A stretch of 64,000 nt of DNA from positions 186,001 through 250,000 of the forward strand of contig JAHDVF020001503.1 in NCBI GenBank assembly GCA_022606425.2. Reading direction: 5' to 3'. The notes beneath the pieces were generated by a model. It saw only the letters and a program-made list of their open reading frames with translations. It did not search any database and was not told the DNA's origin. Both the position numbers and the translations under genes were made by a program. Shown one piece after another: positions 18,952 to 28,470 of the stretch; position 1 is the stretch's first letter; the number at the start of each line of letters is the position of its first letter. This DNA is from Lepidostoma basale. Taxonomy: Eukaryota; Arthropoda; Insecta; Trichoptera; Lepidostomatidae.

Positions 18952-19083
18952 GTTTTCTGAAGGTCCATAATTATTTTAAATGTAACTTATCCCTTCTGTC
19001 CCATAATGAGTTTTCTACTCATGGGAATACAATGTAACTATTGTATGTTTATAAATAAATAAATAAATAAATAATAAAAAAAC
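18952..19083. repeat. A+T-rich stretch with (AAAT)n
   Basis: Non-coding; a (AAAT)n microsatellite lies at about 19051-19078 and may be the tail of an unrecognised LINE. Confidence 0.5.
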
Positions 19084-19310
19084 GACCCTTTTATTATTTT
19101 GTTCATAATACTTTCATTCGCATCGCATTCATTTCTTATATTTGCATTTGACACTCTATCATATACAGATTTATCACACATTCGTCTTAGAGATCTCACT
19201 TCTACTGCATTAGTTCTACTTTTATCCTTTTTTTGCCAGTTTCATGCTTCACTTCCCCATACCCAAGGTTCGGCCCAAGAACATCATGATAACAACTTTA
19301 AGTGCACTCG
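19084..19310 (-). mobile_element. LINE-A2 internal fragment
   Basis: Antisense codons cover MNKIIKG, NANIRNECDANESI, SVYDRVSNA-type, RSLRRMC and the GSEAWNW block, then LKVV. Both ends are truncated and frameshifts are present. Confidence 0.72.
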
Positions 19311-19317
19311 TCTCATT

Positions 19318-19510
19318 TGTCTCCTCTAAGGACTTCGGTGTCCCTCAATTTCCCCCTCCAATATCAGTTGGAGAAGGTGGTACTTTTCCCCACGCAGTAT
19401 ATGACCCAGATGTGAGATCTTTCGAACCTTGATAGTTGATAGCAGTTCCCTGTCAACTCTAGCTCGCCTCAGGACTTCGGTATTGGTAACCATGTCTGTC
19501 CAGGGAATTA
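19318..19510 (-). mobile_element. LINE-D fragment
   Basis: Antisense coding resembles the plus-strand LINE-D copies: PWTDMVTNTEVLRRARVDRE and IKVRKISHLGHILRGEKYHL-like residues. It shares CAACTATCAAGGTTCG with 20352-20370. Confidence 0.7.
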
Positions 19511-19714
19511 TCTGTAAAAATATGTCATCTCCGTCACTGCATTATACGAAAAAAAAAGACTTTCGCTACCACGAGGCGCCCACACTTGCTATTCCACTGA
19601 CGGCAATCTGGTTTCAGCCAGAGAGAAATTACTCTGGTTTCTGATAGGCAGTATATCATTATACATCATAAATACAGTGACTACAGTGGGTCAGTATTAA
19701 ATTTGAACATCCGT

Positions 19715-20615
19715 AACGTTGAAAGGGTGGAAAAATTAAATACCTCGGCAGCATACTAACGCAATCTCTTGACCCAGCTCTCTCTCTGGTTTCAATCCTG
19801 GGATTGGTTTGCAGCAATTTCCTCTATTCTTCTCTTCCATTCTTCCCTGTCTTGTGCGGCTCTTTTGAAATCTGCATATGATGAGCAGCGCAAGTCCACC
19901 AACAGGTCCCCTAGAGTTTGTCCCCTCGGTCATACCCTCCATTATGGCATGCAAGAGGCCTTCTTGTCGTATTACATGGCCGATCCATCTTGCACGCCTT
20001 TCGGACAAGGTCCTGAGCAGGTGCCTTCCTCCTTCGATTCTTTGGAGAACCTCCTCATTTGTAATGTGGTCTCTAAGTATGTAGTAAGAGCTACGTTTAA
20101 AAAAATGAAATCACTCTTCTGCAATGATAACATAAACTTGAAACTCCGCCAGAGAATGATCAAATGCTATGTGTGGTCTGTTTAATTGTATGGATGTGAA
20201 ACGTGGACCTTAAAAGTCAACTCAATGAACAAACTGGAAGCATTTGAAATGTGGCTCTATCGCGGAATGCTCAGAAGTCCCTGGACAGACATGGTTAGTA
20301 AGTCTGAAGTCCTGAGGTGAGCTAGAGTTGACAGGGAACTGTTATCAACTATCAAGGTTCGGAAGATTTCACATCTGGGTCATATACTGCGTGAGGAAAA
20401 GTAACCCCTTCTCCAACTGATATAGGAGGGGAAAATTGAAGGACGCCGAGGGTCCGGTAGGAGACAGATGTCCTGGCTGCGAAACGTGAGGGAGTGGACC
20501 GGCATCCGAAGTGTGGAGGAGCTGTTCCGAGCGGCGCAGGACAGAGACAGGTTCGCCGAAGTGATCGCCAACATCGAGGGGACCCGACAGAGCACTGGAA
20601 GAAGAAGAAGATAAA
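19715..20615 (+). mobile_element. LINE-D copy, split by LINE-E
   Basis: It starts with VERVEKLKYLGSILTQSLDP, is interrupted by an antisense insert, and resumes near 20071 with VVRATFKKMKSLFCNDNINL, LRQRMIKCYVWSV, ETWTLKVNSMNKLEAFEMWL. It runs to REWTGIRSVEELFRAAQDRD and ends in GAAGAAGAAGAAG. Stops and frameshifts break the frame. These are RTE-type thumb and C-terminal motifs. Confidence 0.75.
19786..20070 (-). mobile_element. LINE-E RTE-like C-terminal fragment
   Basis: Minus-strand codons read NEEVLQRIEGGRHLLRTL, SERRARWIGHVIRQEGLLH, IMEGMTEGTNSRG and FKRAAQDREEWKRRIEEIA-like residues. This is a third type of RT terminus, nested inside LINE-D. Confidence 0.6.
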
Positions 20616-20631
20616 TAATATAATCACAGTC

Positions 20632-20720
20632 GCTCTCATTTAATCCTTATGTATGGAAGTGAAGCTTGCAAGTTGGCAGAAGATGGGTGAAGGTAGGATA
20701 AATGCCGTAGAATGAAATAA
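20632..20720 (+). mobile_element. LINE-A3 scrap
   Basis: It contains LMYGSEAC-LAEDG and INAVE codons of LINE-A3, truncated at both ends. Confidence 0.6.
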
Positions 20721-20734
20721 AATAAATCCATCCT

Positions 20735-20848
20735 GATCAAATCAAATCAGATCAAATCAGTTTATTTTCTCAAGAGATGTTACAAACAACAATTATATTT
20801 AGTTTAAGACATCTATTGAGAACAGGTAAAATATAATAAAATATTTAA
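20735..20848 (-). mobile_element. LINE-B 3' UTR and tail
   Basis: Antisense GATTT tail (AAATCAGATCAAATCAG), then UTR blocks TTTTCTCAAGAGATGTTAC and GAGAACAGGTAAAATATA. Confidence 0.8.
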
Positions 20849-20849
20849 T

Positions 20850-20925
20850 ATTTAGCCCCCTTGAGGTGAGCTATTCACGAAAACGGCGCTATACAAATGA
20901 GCCTAATTATTATTATTATTATCAT
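20850..20925 (+). mobile_element. LINE-C 3' end
   Basis: GCCCCCTTGAGGTGA, then AAAACGGCGCTATACAAATG and a (TTA)n tail: the L2-like 3' terminus without coding sequence. Confidence 0.7.
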
Positions 20926-21398
20926 ACTTTCTTCCTTCTTCTGCCAAACTCCAAGCTTCACTTCCATACATAAGGGTCGGCACTAGAACTCCATTGTGCA
21001 CTGCCATCTTTGCTTCAGTCGATATATTTCTTAGAAATGTCACTAAGAAGGATGTGCGGAAAAACAATGTATGATAGAATATCTAATGATGAATTACGAA
21101 AGAAATGTAAGGCGGATGAATGCGTGATAAATAAAATCAAGAAAGCGTCACTAAGATGGTTTGGAGATATGTTCATAACGTATATATGCAAGTAGCGTGA
21201 ATGGGAAAAGAAGTCGAGGAAGGCCAAGGAAGACATGGCATGACCAAATTAATAAATTACTGAAAGGCGGCCATGTTCGAAGAAGGAAAAGCGTGCATGT
21301 CACGATGTGTGAATGTAGAAGAGGCGCGAGAGTTATGTCAGGATAGAACAATGTGGCGATCCATCCTCTCTGCCTACCCTTCCGGGGAAATTATTATT
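20926..21398 (+). mobile_element. LINE-A3 copy with 5' inversion (twin priming)
   Basis: The left part (20926-21033) is antisense and encodes RNISTEAKMAVHNGVLV, PTLMYGSEAWSLAEEG. The right part (21034-21388) is sense and starts at SLRRMCGKTMYDRISNDEL. It ends at CTTCCGGGG. The two parts are adjacent in the element, with about 20 bases lost, and the inverted part faces the junction with its 5' side, as twin priming predicts. AATTATTATT at both ends may be the TSD inside a LINE-C tail. Confidence 0.75.
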
Positions 21399-21424
21399 TA
21401 ATTATCAAATAATTATAATTATTC

Positions 21425-21893
21425 CTTTCAGTTCTTTCATACTGGTCCCAACCCTAATGTATGGAAGCGAAGCATGGAACTGGCAGAAGAAGGATGAGAG
21501 CAGAATAAATGTAGTAGAGATGAGGTCCCTAAGACGTATGTGTGGTAGAACGATATACGACATAATCTCAAATGCTGATACAAGAAAGGAAGGATCGCTG
21601 CGTTGGTTCGGACATATGGAGCGCATGGATGGAGAAAAAAGAATGGTTAAGAAAGTATACGTTAATGATGTAAATGTGGTACGAAGTCGAGGCAGACCGA
21701 GGAAAACATGGCATGACCAAATTAATCAAATTTTAAAGGTTGGTCATGTTAGAAGTCGGAGGAATCGACGTGCGTGTATGACTCGTTGTATGAATATGGT
21801 GGATGCTAGAGAAGTTTGCCAGGATAGAGTAGTGTGGCGGTCCATTTTCTCTGCCTACCCCTTCGAGGGGACAGCGTGATGGTTAGTTAGTTA
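21425..21893 (+). mobile_element. LINE-A1 copy with a GTTA tail
   Basis: The frame at 21457-21879 reads LMYGSEAWNWQKKDESRI through MCGRTIYDIISNADTRK, VRSRGRPRKTWHDQIN and CMNMVDAREVCQD. It ends SAYPFEGTA-stop with GTTAGTTAG. The body is A1-like but the terminal bases and tail are A2-like. A short antisense A1 piece (CAGTTCTTTCATAC) sits at the 5' junction. Confidence 0.82.
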
Positions 21894-21990
21894 GAATTTA
21901 AATATAATACGTTATATTTCTTGGTCCATTAGGTTGGCGTCGGCTTATTCGGTTTTCTACATCCATTATAGGTGTAAAGGTCTGGAATCG
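21893..21990. repeat. R2 dispersed repeat
   Basis: AATTTAAATATAATACG, then TTAGGTTGGCGTCGGC, is shared with 63437-63540. In both places it directly abuts a LINE-A end. Its identity is unknown. Confidence 0.5.
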
Positions 21991-22035
21991 AGAGATTTCA
22001 GTGAAAACTTAATACAAATAAATACAGACATCTCC

Positions 22036-22120
22036 CTCATCTTAGTACCAGCATTTATACCTTTAAGTTCTTTCATACACTTGTCCATACGAGTATACAG
22101 ATGGAACAACTATAGAAACA
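22036..22120 (-). mobile_element. LINE-A1 scrap (RT domain)
   Basis: Antisense codons for MDKCMKELKGINAGTKM, the block before YADD in the full-length element. Confidence 0.7.
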
Positions 22121-22508
22121 TTATACTTGATAAATTATCAAATGCATAACCCAAACCAAACCGAGGTTTGCTGGGGTATATTTTGATATTGTTCGCCAAG
22201 TCTTTGCGTCATGTTTATAAGGAATTTATCCGCATTAGTTTTGAATTCGACCTAAATATTTAATTCGTTTGTGATATTAGGGTGGCGACCATTTCATCCC
22301 CTTCTGAAAACTACCCCTTCCGTTTGTAAACAGCATTCCCCCAAGTCTTAATAATAATCGGAAAAGTAACTTATCAAAAGAATTTGAATTGCATGCTACG
22401 TACTAATCGTAGGGGCTGGTAGTAAGTAGAAATGTAGTTTGACCTTGAATACAATTTGAATTAATATATTAATAATATTTGCCTTTTTACAATGTGTCTT
22501 TATATATT
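22121..22508. other. Unassigned DNA
   Basis: No gene or repeat family is recognised. Confidence 0.4.
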
Positions 22509-22836
22509 TGGTCGCTGTTGTAGCGGCCACTACACCAGGCGCTTGTTATAAGGGGCTGCCGGGTTATGGAGCGTATCTCTCCATTGCTCCTGGTCGCTGT
22601 TGTAGCGGCCACTACACCAGGCGCTTGTTATAAGGGGCTGCCGAGTTATGGAGCGTATTTCTCAATTGCTCCTGGCTGCTGTTGTAGCGGCCACTACACC
22701 AGGCGCTTGTTATAAGGGGTTGCCCGGATATGGAGCGTATCTCTCGATTGCTTCTGGTCGCTGTTGTAGCGGCCACTACACCAGGCGCTTGTTATAAGGG
22801 TCTGTCAGCGTATCTCTAGATATGTAGCTCCAACTT
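22509..22836. repeat. 82-bp minisatellite, four units
   Basis: GTTGTAGCGGCCACTACACC recurs at 22517, 22599, 22681 and 22763, an exact 82-bp period. The last unit is truncated after AAGGGTCTG. The unit is G+C-rich compared with its surroundings and does not match any other repeat in the window. Confidence 0.9.
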
Positions 22837-23090
22837 CGTATGTAGTTAGACTTCATCATCATCATCAGCCGTCTGTCATCCACTGCTGAATGTAGGCATC
22901 TCCCAAAGCCAGCCACCGCCCCCTATCCATTGCCGCTCCCATCCATCCATGTCCAGCAATCCTCTTCAGATTCCAGCGGGTAGGGGGACGTCCAACTCTA
23001 CTGAATCCTGTACGCGGTGTCCATTCCAGAACCCGTCTTCCCCATCGGCTGTTGGTTCTCCGACCGATATGGCCAGCCCACCGCCACGCT

Positions 23091-23649
23091 CGGAACCAAT
23101 TCTCTACAGCTTCGAAGAGATGGACATCTAATAACCCATTTCTTTGGATTAATTAGGGGATACTTCGAGAACTCGGCCGTACTGGAGGGTGTTCGGCTTT
23201 TTGTCCCCGATAGATATCTCCGACAGCGACAGCACAAATTGTTTTACCTACCGACCGCCAGAACCAATCTGCCTCTGGTGACACCGGTGGGAAGAACAAT
23301 TAGTCTGCTGAACGCGGTCTTTCATGTTAGTGAAAGTACGTTCAGAAGGCAAATACTCTTAATTCTGGAGAGTATCCTGTCTTCCTAATGTCGAACCATC
23401 TCTCATGCGTTTCTGGTAGTATACTATAAATAATAAATTATTTTACCTGTTCTCAATAGAACTAACTAACTAACTAACCATCACGCCATTTCCCACTGAT
23501 TGTCACACTGTCTTTGGTCTGGTGTAGAATTCACGTGACAGTAAAATGGCGATAGATTGGCTGCCTATCACATGCCACGAGAATCAATATAATAGCTATG
23601 TCTTAAAAATGAAATTTGTAATGTCTGTTGATGAAATAAACTGATTTGA
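23091..23649 (+). mobile_element. LINE-B copy, itself interrupted
   Basis: It starts at LGTNSLQLRRDGHLITHFFG and runs through VRLFVPDRYLRQRQHKLFY and SESTFRRQILLILES-stop, with loss of the SSEID block. The 3' UTR is interrupted at 23459-23607 and ends AAACTGATTTGAT. It is inserted in antisense RTE sequence. Confidence 0.85.
23459..23607. mobile_element. LINE-A2 3' stub plus SINE-S1 body
   Basis: 23459-23494 is an antisense GTTA tail with the last LINE-A bases (CCATCACGCC). 23495-23607 matches the SINE-S1 body: TGTCACACTGTCTTTGGTCT, AAAATGGCGATAGATTGG, CACGAGAATCAATATAATAG. Both lie within a LINE-B 3' UTR. Confidence 0.65.
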
Positions 23650-23682
23650 TTCAGCCCGCCTATCGGTAGAGCCACCCAAGTA

Positions 23683-24002
23683 AGAGTTGTACCGGAGGAA
23701 TTATACAATAGAGTATTGTAATGGATTGGCTTCTGATCATGTCGTTTCGTCGTACTTGGGTGCCGATGACGCGTGTATGGTTATCGCCGGTATCGCAGAT
23801 GGGGCCCGTCACGCGATCTCCACGGAGACACGAACCTCAGAGGGAGGCAGGCAGAGCGGTGCTTGTCTCCGGAGTCTCGGCTTGGTACTGCGCTGTGCTG
23901 CCTTTAATATAAACCCACAGGCCCGTCTGACCTGTGATGGCACACCAACATTTGCAGAACACTTTTTATCATACAGAGAACAAACTGGCATTGCCGGAAA
24001 CT
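23683..24002. other. Unassigned segment with an unsupported ORF
   Basis: A 105-residue plus-strand ORF (23687-24004) is open, but I recognise no domain and the opposite strand is also open. Base composition is more G+C-rich than the surroundings. It could be another transposon fragment. Confidence 0.3.
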
Positions 24003-24750
24003 AATTGGTGATATGGAGTCCCCACGAGGCGAGATACTCGCTCATGCTAGAGAGGGCTCAGAAAAGATTGCTGAGATAACTCTACATGAGGGACAATATT
24101 TTTTGTGAATGTATACTTATACTTGTATACGAATCCTGGATTTCACCCATGGTGGGTGATTAATTCATGAAATTTAATTGTACTCGTATATCAATAGAGA
24201 CGAAGATGCAAACTGGAAACTGAATATGGTTGAAACTAACAATGCGCTAATGGCGATAGCCTTCACATTGTGTTAATAAAGTAGTTCTGCTAAATGCTAA
24301 TAACTAATCTCCATAGATGGCGTTAGTGTGTGGATTATATAGATTAATCTTAAAAAGATTAACATATGTAATCAAATCTACATAGATTGCGTATTGAAAC
24401 TGACATGTAAAGTTAAGCATAGATTTGTAACATATTTACAACCTCCAAAAAAATTAGTCTTACATGGTCATAAAGAAATAGGTACAACTTCCAAAAATTT
24501 GTCAGACATGGTCATAAAGAAATAGGTGGAATGGGGAATGTTGTAATTACATAAAGCGTGCGCTTAACCCAACCAATGACAGGTCATAAGTCCTGTAAAC
24601 ACCTTGATCACCATATTCAGTTTCCAGTTTGCATCTTCGTCTCTATTGAGATACAATTGAATTTCTACATGAGGGAGTTTATCGCACTGCATTCCTCTTG
24701 GGCATGCTTTCAATGTGAATCCTCCCGACCACCGCAGCATGCGTATTTCT
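24003..24750 (+). mobile_element. LINE-B copy, split by P2
   Basis: Codons for VIWSPHEARYSLMLERAQKR and YMRD run to 24093. After the P2 insert they resume at 24664 with YMREFIALHSSWAC, a degraded YPTAFLLGM block. The boundary is set by a 13-bp TSD. Confidence 0.72.
24094..24663 (-). mobile_element. P2 element with 13-bp TSD
   Basis: A 570-bp insert is flanked by TCTACATGAGGGA at 24081-24093 and 24664-24676. Its inner ends are inverted repeats of about 45 bp (CAATAGAGACGAAGATGC, complement near 24640). Internal blocks include GACAGGTCATAAGTCCTGT. The outer part GTATACTTATACTTGTATAC is also palindromic. No coding capacity. Confidence 0.82.
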
Positions 24751-24830
24751 GTTGTATGGAGTTTTTGTTCATGGATCTTTTTCGCTGGCCATACTTCACT
24801 TCTGTATAGTTGCATTGTATACTGTTTATT
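24705..24830 (-). mobile_element. LINE-L RTE-like RT scrap
   Basis: Antisense codons read LYRSEVWPAKKIHEQKLHTT and EIRMLRWSGGFT, the LYGSE-W ... E-R-MLRW block of RTE-type RTs. Confidence 0.55.
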
Positions 24831-24831
24831 A

Positions 24832-25460
24832 CAGATACACAATGGATAACCAGCAACTTAAGCGTGTTTCAACGATAAAGGATCTTGGTATCGTTTATGA
24901 AAGTAGGCTGATTTTCCATGCTCACATCGAGAGAATATGTGGAGTTGCACTGAAAATGTTGGGATTTATTCTCCGAACTGGTAGAGTTTTCAAGAATCCC
25001 TATGTTTTGCGAATTTTGTATAACTTATTGGTCCGGAGCCGGCTCGAGTGTGCACACTTACCCATTACTTCAGACTTATCAGGGGATTCTTTGAGAATTC
25101 CGTCATCTTGGAGGCTATTTATCTTTATGTTCCTTTTTGTTGAGCGTCAGCAAGGACAGTTTTATCTCCCAGCATGCAGAACCAACCTGCCTCTGGTGAT
25201 GCCGGTGGGGAGAGCAATCGAGATCGAAGTCTTTCATATTCGTGAAAGTACGTTCAGAAGACAAATACTCTTGACATTGGAGAATATCCTGTATTCCTAA
25301 TGTCGAACCATCTCTCATGCGTTCCTGGTATTATATATTTATTATGTTTTACCTGTTCTCAATAGATGCTAAGGCATCTATTACTTATATTAACTATTAA
25401 CTATAATTGTTGTTTGTAATATCTTTTGAGAAAATAAATTGATTTGACTTGATTTCATTT
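24832..25460 (+). mobile_element. LINE-B copy with internal deletion
   Basis: An open frame (24752-25300) includes VSTIKDLGIVYESRLIFHAH, MLGFILRTGRVFKNPYVL and LVRSRLE. It then jumps to a scrambled region and resumes at ACRTNLPLVMPVGRAIEIEV, STFRRQILLTLENILYS-stop. The IWSPHEARYS and YGSYPWLYP blocks are lost. The 3' UTR ends in GATTTGACTTGATTTC. Confidence 0.82.
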
Positions 25461-25464
25461 GAAA

Positions 25465-25500
25465 ATAGTGTGGTGTTCCATTCTTTCTGTCTGATATATC
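25465..25500 (+). mobile_element. LINE-A2 tiny scrap
   Basis: GTGTGGTGTTCCATTCTTTC corresponds to the VWRSILS codons near the LINE-A2 end. Confidence 0.4.
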
Positions 25501-25789
25501 TCAATAATCTCTCTGAAGTGACTAAACTACACTGTGATAAAGTTTTGATCAATTCGCATTTGGACTGGCACACGGTGTCTTAGCTCTTTTTTAAACAATT
25601 GGTAGCACCGGCCCTGTCCTGCTCCATATACATACAACGGCAAGTCAACATATTTAATAGTTTCAAGAACGCGACCTCCACACGAGACAGAGATATTAGC
25701 TGCCAGCAGACCATCTAGAAATGGGTTAAATCACAAATATTACATTCGTACCTGTCTTGTTGGACATCGCGATACTAGCGAGACAACAG

Positions 25790-26745
25790 AGACACTCTTC
25801 CATCCTGACAGCTTCTCTAGCCTTCACGTTCGTACAGCTATCATGCACTGTCGCTTCTAACATAATAGGCAGAGACGATGGACCGCCACACTCTTCCATC
25901 CTGACAGCTTCTCTAGCCTTCACGTTCATACAGCTATCATGCACTGTCGCTTCTAACACAAAAGGCAGATACGATGGACCGCCACACTCTTCCATCCTGA
26001 CAGCTTCTCTGGCCTTCACGTTCATACAGCTATCATGCACTGTCGCTTCTAACACAATAGGCAGAGACGGTGGACCGCCACACTCTTCCATCCTGACAGC
26101 TTCTCTAGCCTTCACGTTCGTACAGCTATCATGCACTGTCGCTTCTAACATAATAGGCAGAGACGATGGACCGCCACACTCTTCCATCCTGACAGCTTCT
26201 CTAGCCTTCACGTTCATACAGCTATCATGCACTGTCGCTTCTAACACAAAAGGCAGATACGATGGACCGCCACACTCTTCCATCCTGACAGCTTCTCTGG
26301 CCTTCACGTTCATACAGCTATCATGCACTGTCGCTTCTAACACAATAGGCAGAGACGGTGGACCGCCACACTCTTCCATCCTGACAGCTTCTCTAGCCTT
26401 CACGTTCATACAGCTATCATGCACTGTCGCTTCTAACATAATAGGCAGAGACGATGGACCGCCACACTCTTCCATCCTGACAGCTTCTCTAGCCTTCACG
26501 TTCATACAGCTATCATGCACTGTCGCTTCTAACACAAAAGGCAGATACGATGGACCGCCACACTCTTCCATCCTGACAGCTTCTCTGGCCTTCACGTTCA
26601 TACAGCTATCATGCACTGTCGCTTCTAACACAATAGGCAGAGACGGTGGACCCCCACACTCTTTCACCCTGGCACGCTTCTCTAGTCTTCACATTCATAC
26701 AGCATGCCATGCACTGTTCCCGCTTCTAACAAACGTTATAGATTA
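25790..26745 (-). repeat. 96-bp satellite in 288-bp higher-order units, derived from LINE-A
   Basis: Nine units start CACTCTTCC at 25793, 25889, 25985 and so on every 96 bp, plus a divergent tenth. Three variants (coding GRDDG, GRYDG, GRDGG on the plus strand) repeat in order three times, giving a 288-bp higher-order unit. Because 96 is divisible by 3, both strands stay open over 300 codons; these are not real proteins. The minus strand reads CMNVKAREAV and a VWRS-like block, matching the LINE-A terminal codons CMNVEEAREVCQDRVVWRSI. Confidence 0.93.
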
Positions 26746-26975
26746 AATTTCTCCATATTTGAAATCGAATTCTGTTCGGCGATCGGAAACAGATATGGAG
26801 GTAGATGAAGCGAATACGTCCAGGAGTGGACAGCTACAGACATGTCTGCCCTTGTTAAAGCACTATCAAATGTAGCGAGAATCAAACTGTTTGTATACCC
26901 GAGCTAATGGAGCAGAATAAGGTGATTGGAGTGGCTTCATACATTGTTAACTGGAATTAAGGGGCAGAGCATATT

Positions 26976-27058
26976 CCATAATCTAAAACTCCATATTAAA
27001 TAATTAATACGAATGATAACGTCTGTTTTATACTAGTTTCATTGGGAATTTCTATGGG
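26976..27058. repeat. P4 fragment
   Basis: AAACTCCATATTAAATAATT and nearby bases match 43450-43500 of the P4 copy. It lies directly before a LINE-A1 copy. Confidence 0.5.
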
Positions 27059-27059
27059 A

Positions 27060-27476
27060 ATGATACGTCTGTCCTTGAGGTCCCTAAGACGTATGTGTGT
27101 GAATCTCAAATGCTGATATTAGGAAGGAATGTAGAGCGAAAGAAGGTATTATGAACAAAATTATGAAAGGTTCGCTGCGTTGGTTCGGACATATGGAGCG
27201 CATGGGTGAAGAAAGAATGGTTAAAAAAGTATACGTTAACGATGTAAATGGATTGAGGAGTCGAGGTAGACCGAGGAAAACATGGCATGACCAAATTAAT
27301 CAAATATTGAAGGTTGGTCATGTCAGAAACCGGAAGAATCGACGTGCGTGTATGACTCGCTGTATGAATGTGGAGGAAGCTAGAGAGGTGTACCAGGATA
27401 GAGTAGTGTGGCGGTCCATTCTCTCTGCCTACCCCTGCGGGGAAACGGCGTGATGGTTTGTTGTTGTTGTTGTTGT
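27060..27476 (+). mobile_element. LINE-A1 3' copy
   Basis: It starts at RSLRRMC (with a small deletion) and contains the open frame 27151-27453: MNKIMKGSLRWFGHMERM, RSRGRPRKTWHDQINQIL, SAYPCGETA-stop. The (TTG)n tail is long. Confidence 0.88.
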
Positions 27477-27535
27477 CGGATACTTTTTGAACAGACCTCG
27501 TATATACAAAGTATATAAAAAAGAAAACGACAAAT

Positions 27536-27745
27536 CTTCTTCTTCTTCTTTGCTAGCCTTCTTCTCTCCACTGCTGGATATAGGCTTCTTCCAATTTCTT
27601 CCACACGTCTCTATCCTGCCCCCTTTGTATCCAAGATTTTCCAACCCTTTTGACAATATCATCGGTCCATCTCATCGGTGGCCTTCCGATACTACGCCTA
27701 TTTTCCCATGGTCTCCAACTGAGTATCCTGGGAAAAGAAAAAGAC
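27536..27745 (-). mobile_element. RTE 3' fragment with AAG tail
   Basis: The antisense frame at 27553-27747 contains RILSWRPWENRRSIGRPPMR, WTDDIVKRVGKSW and WKKLEEAYIQQW, the RTE C-terminus. The tail appears as TTCTTCTTCTTCTT on the plus strand. It differs from the RTE at 10.6 kb, so it is another subfamily. Confidence 0.78.
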
Positions 27746-27779
27746 AAATAATAAATATATATTGTAAAGAAATTTTAAT

Positions 27780-28470
27780 GTCATGACAGTCTGCAACATT
27801 AGCGTGAATGGTGAAAAATTGGAGCAAGTAGTTGAGTTCGTGTATTTAGGTAGTATGTTTACAGTGGAGAGGGATATTGAAAGAAGGGTTGGGGCAGGCA
27901 ACAGAATGAATGTTGCACTTAAAGTTGTCATCGCAAACAAAAACCAATCCAAAAAAGCTAGAATGGCAGTGCACAATGGTGTTCTTCTACCGACCCTTAT
28001 GTATGGAAGCGAAGCATGGAACTGGCAAAAGAAGGATGAAAGTAGAATAAATGCAGTAGAAATGAGATCTCTTAGACGAATGTGTGGATACTCTGTGTAT
28101 GATAGAGTGTCGAATGAAAATATAAGAAGTGAATGCGGCGCGAATGATGGTGTCATTAACAAAATAATGAAAGGATCATTAAGATGGTTTGGACATACGG
28201 AAAGAATGAATGAAGAAAGAATGGTAAAAAAATTATATGTTAATGATGGAAATGGAACTAGAAATAGAATCGGAAGACCGAGGAAAACGTGGCACGATCA
28301 AATAAATCAAATATTGAATGTCGGCCACGTGAGGAGTCAGAGAAATCGACGCGCGTGCATGACACGATGTATGAATGTTGAGGAATCAAATTGAGAAATA
28401 TGTCAGGAAAGAAAAGTGTGGCAGTCCATTCTTTCTGCCTACCCCTTTGGGGTGACGGTGTGATGGTTAG
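27780..28470 (+). mobile_element. LINE-A2 copy with 203-residue ORF
   Basis: The ORF at 27783-28394 runs from MTVCNISVNGEKLEQVVEFV and YLGSMFTVERDIERRVGAGN through LLPTLMYGSEAWNWQKKDES, MCGYSVYDRVSNENIRSECG, RNRIGRPRKTWHDQINQIL to CMNVEESN-stop. A frameshift near the 3' end replaces the normal terminus. A CCCC-TTTG-GGG version of the terminal stem follows, then TGATGGTTAG. Confidence 0.88.

Larger units (their letters stand above)
22858..23682 (-). mobile_element. RTE 3' end, split by LINE-B
   Basis: Antisense sequence matches the terminal part of the RTE at 10.6-12.1 kb (WRPRTGFSRVGRPPTRW-like, AMDRGRWRALGEAY). It breaks at about 23090 and resumes at 23650 with the antisense of the next upstream codons. 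Confidence 0.75.

Noticed and set aside
23687..24004. 105-residue ORF as a host gene
   Set aside because: No recognisable domain, no splice context, and both strands are open in a short G+C-rich patch.
24094..24663. P2 as a classical MITE
   Set aside because: Inverted ends are present, but the TSD is 13 bp at two sites and other copies lack one inverted end, which does not fit the common TIR superfamilies.
25757..26746. 329-residue plus-strand and 313-residue minus-strand open frames
   Set aside because: They exist only because the satellite period (96 bp) is divisible by three; the residues repeat every 32 and have no protein-family match beyond LINE-A.
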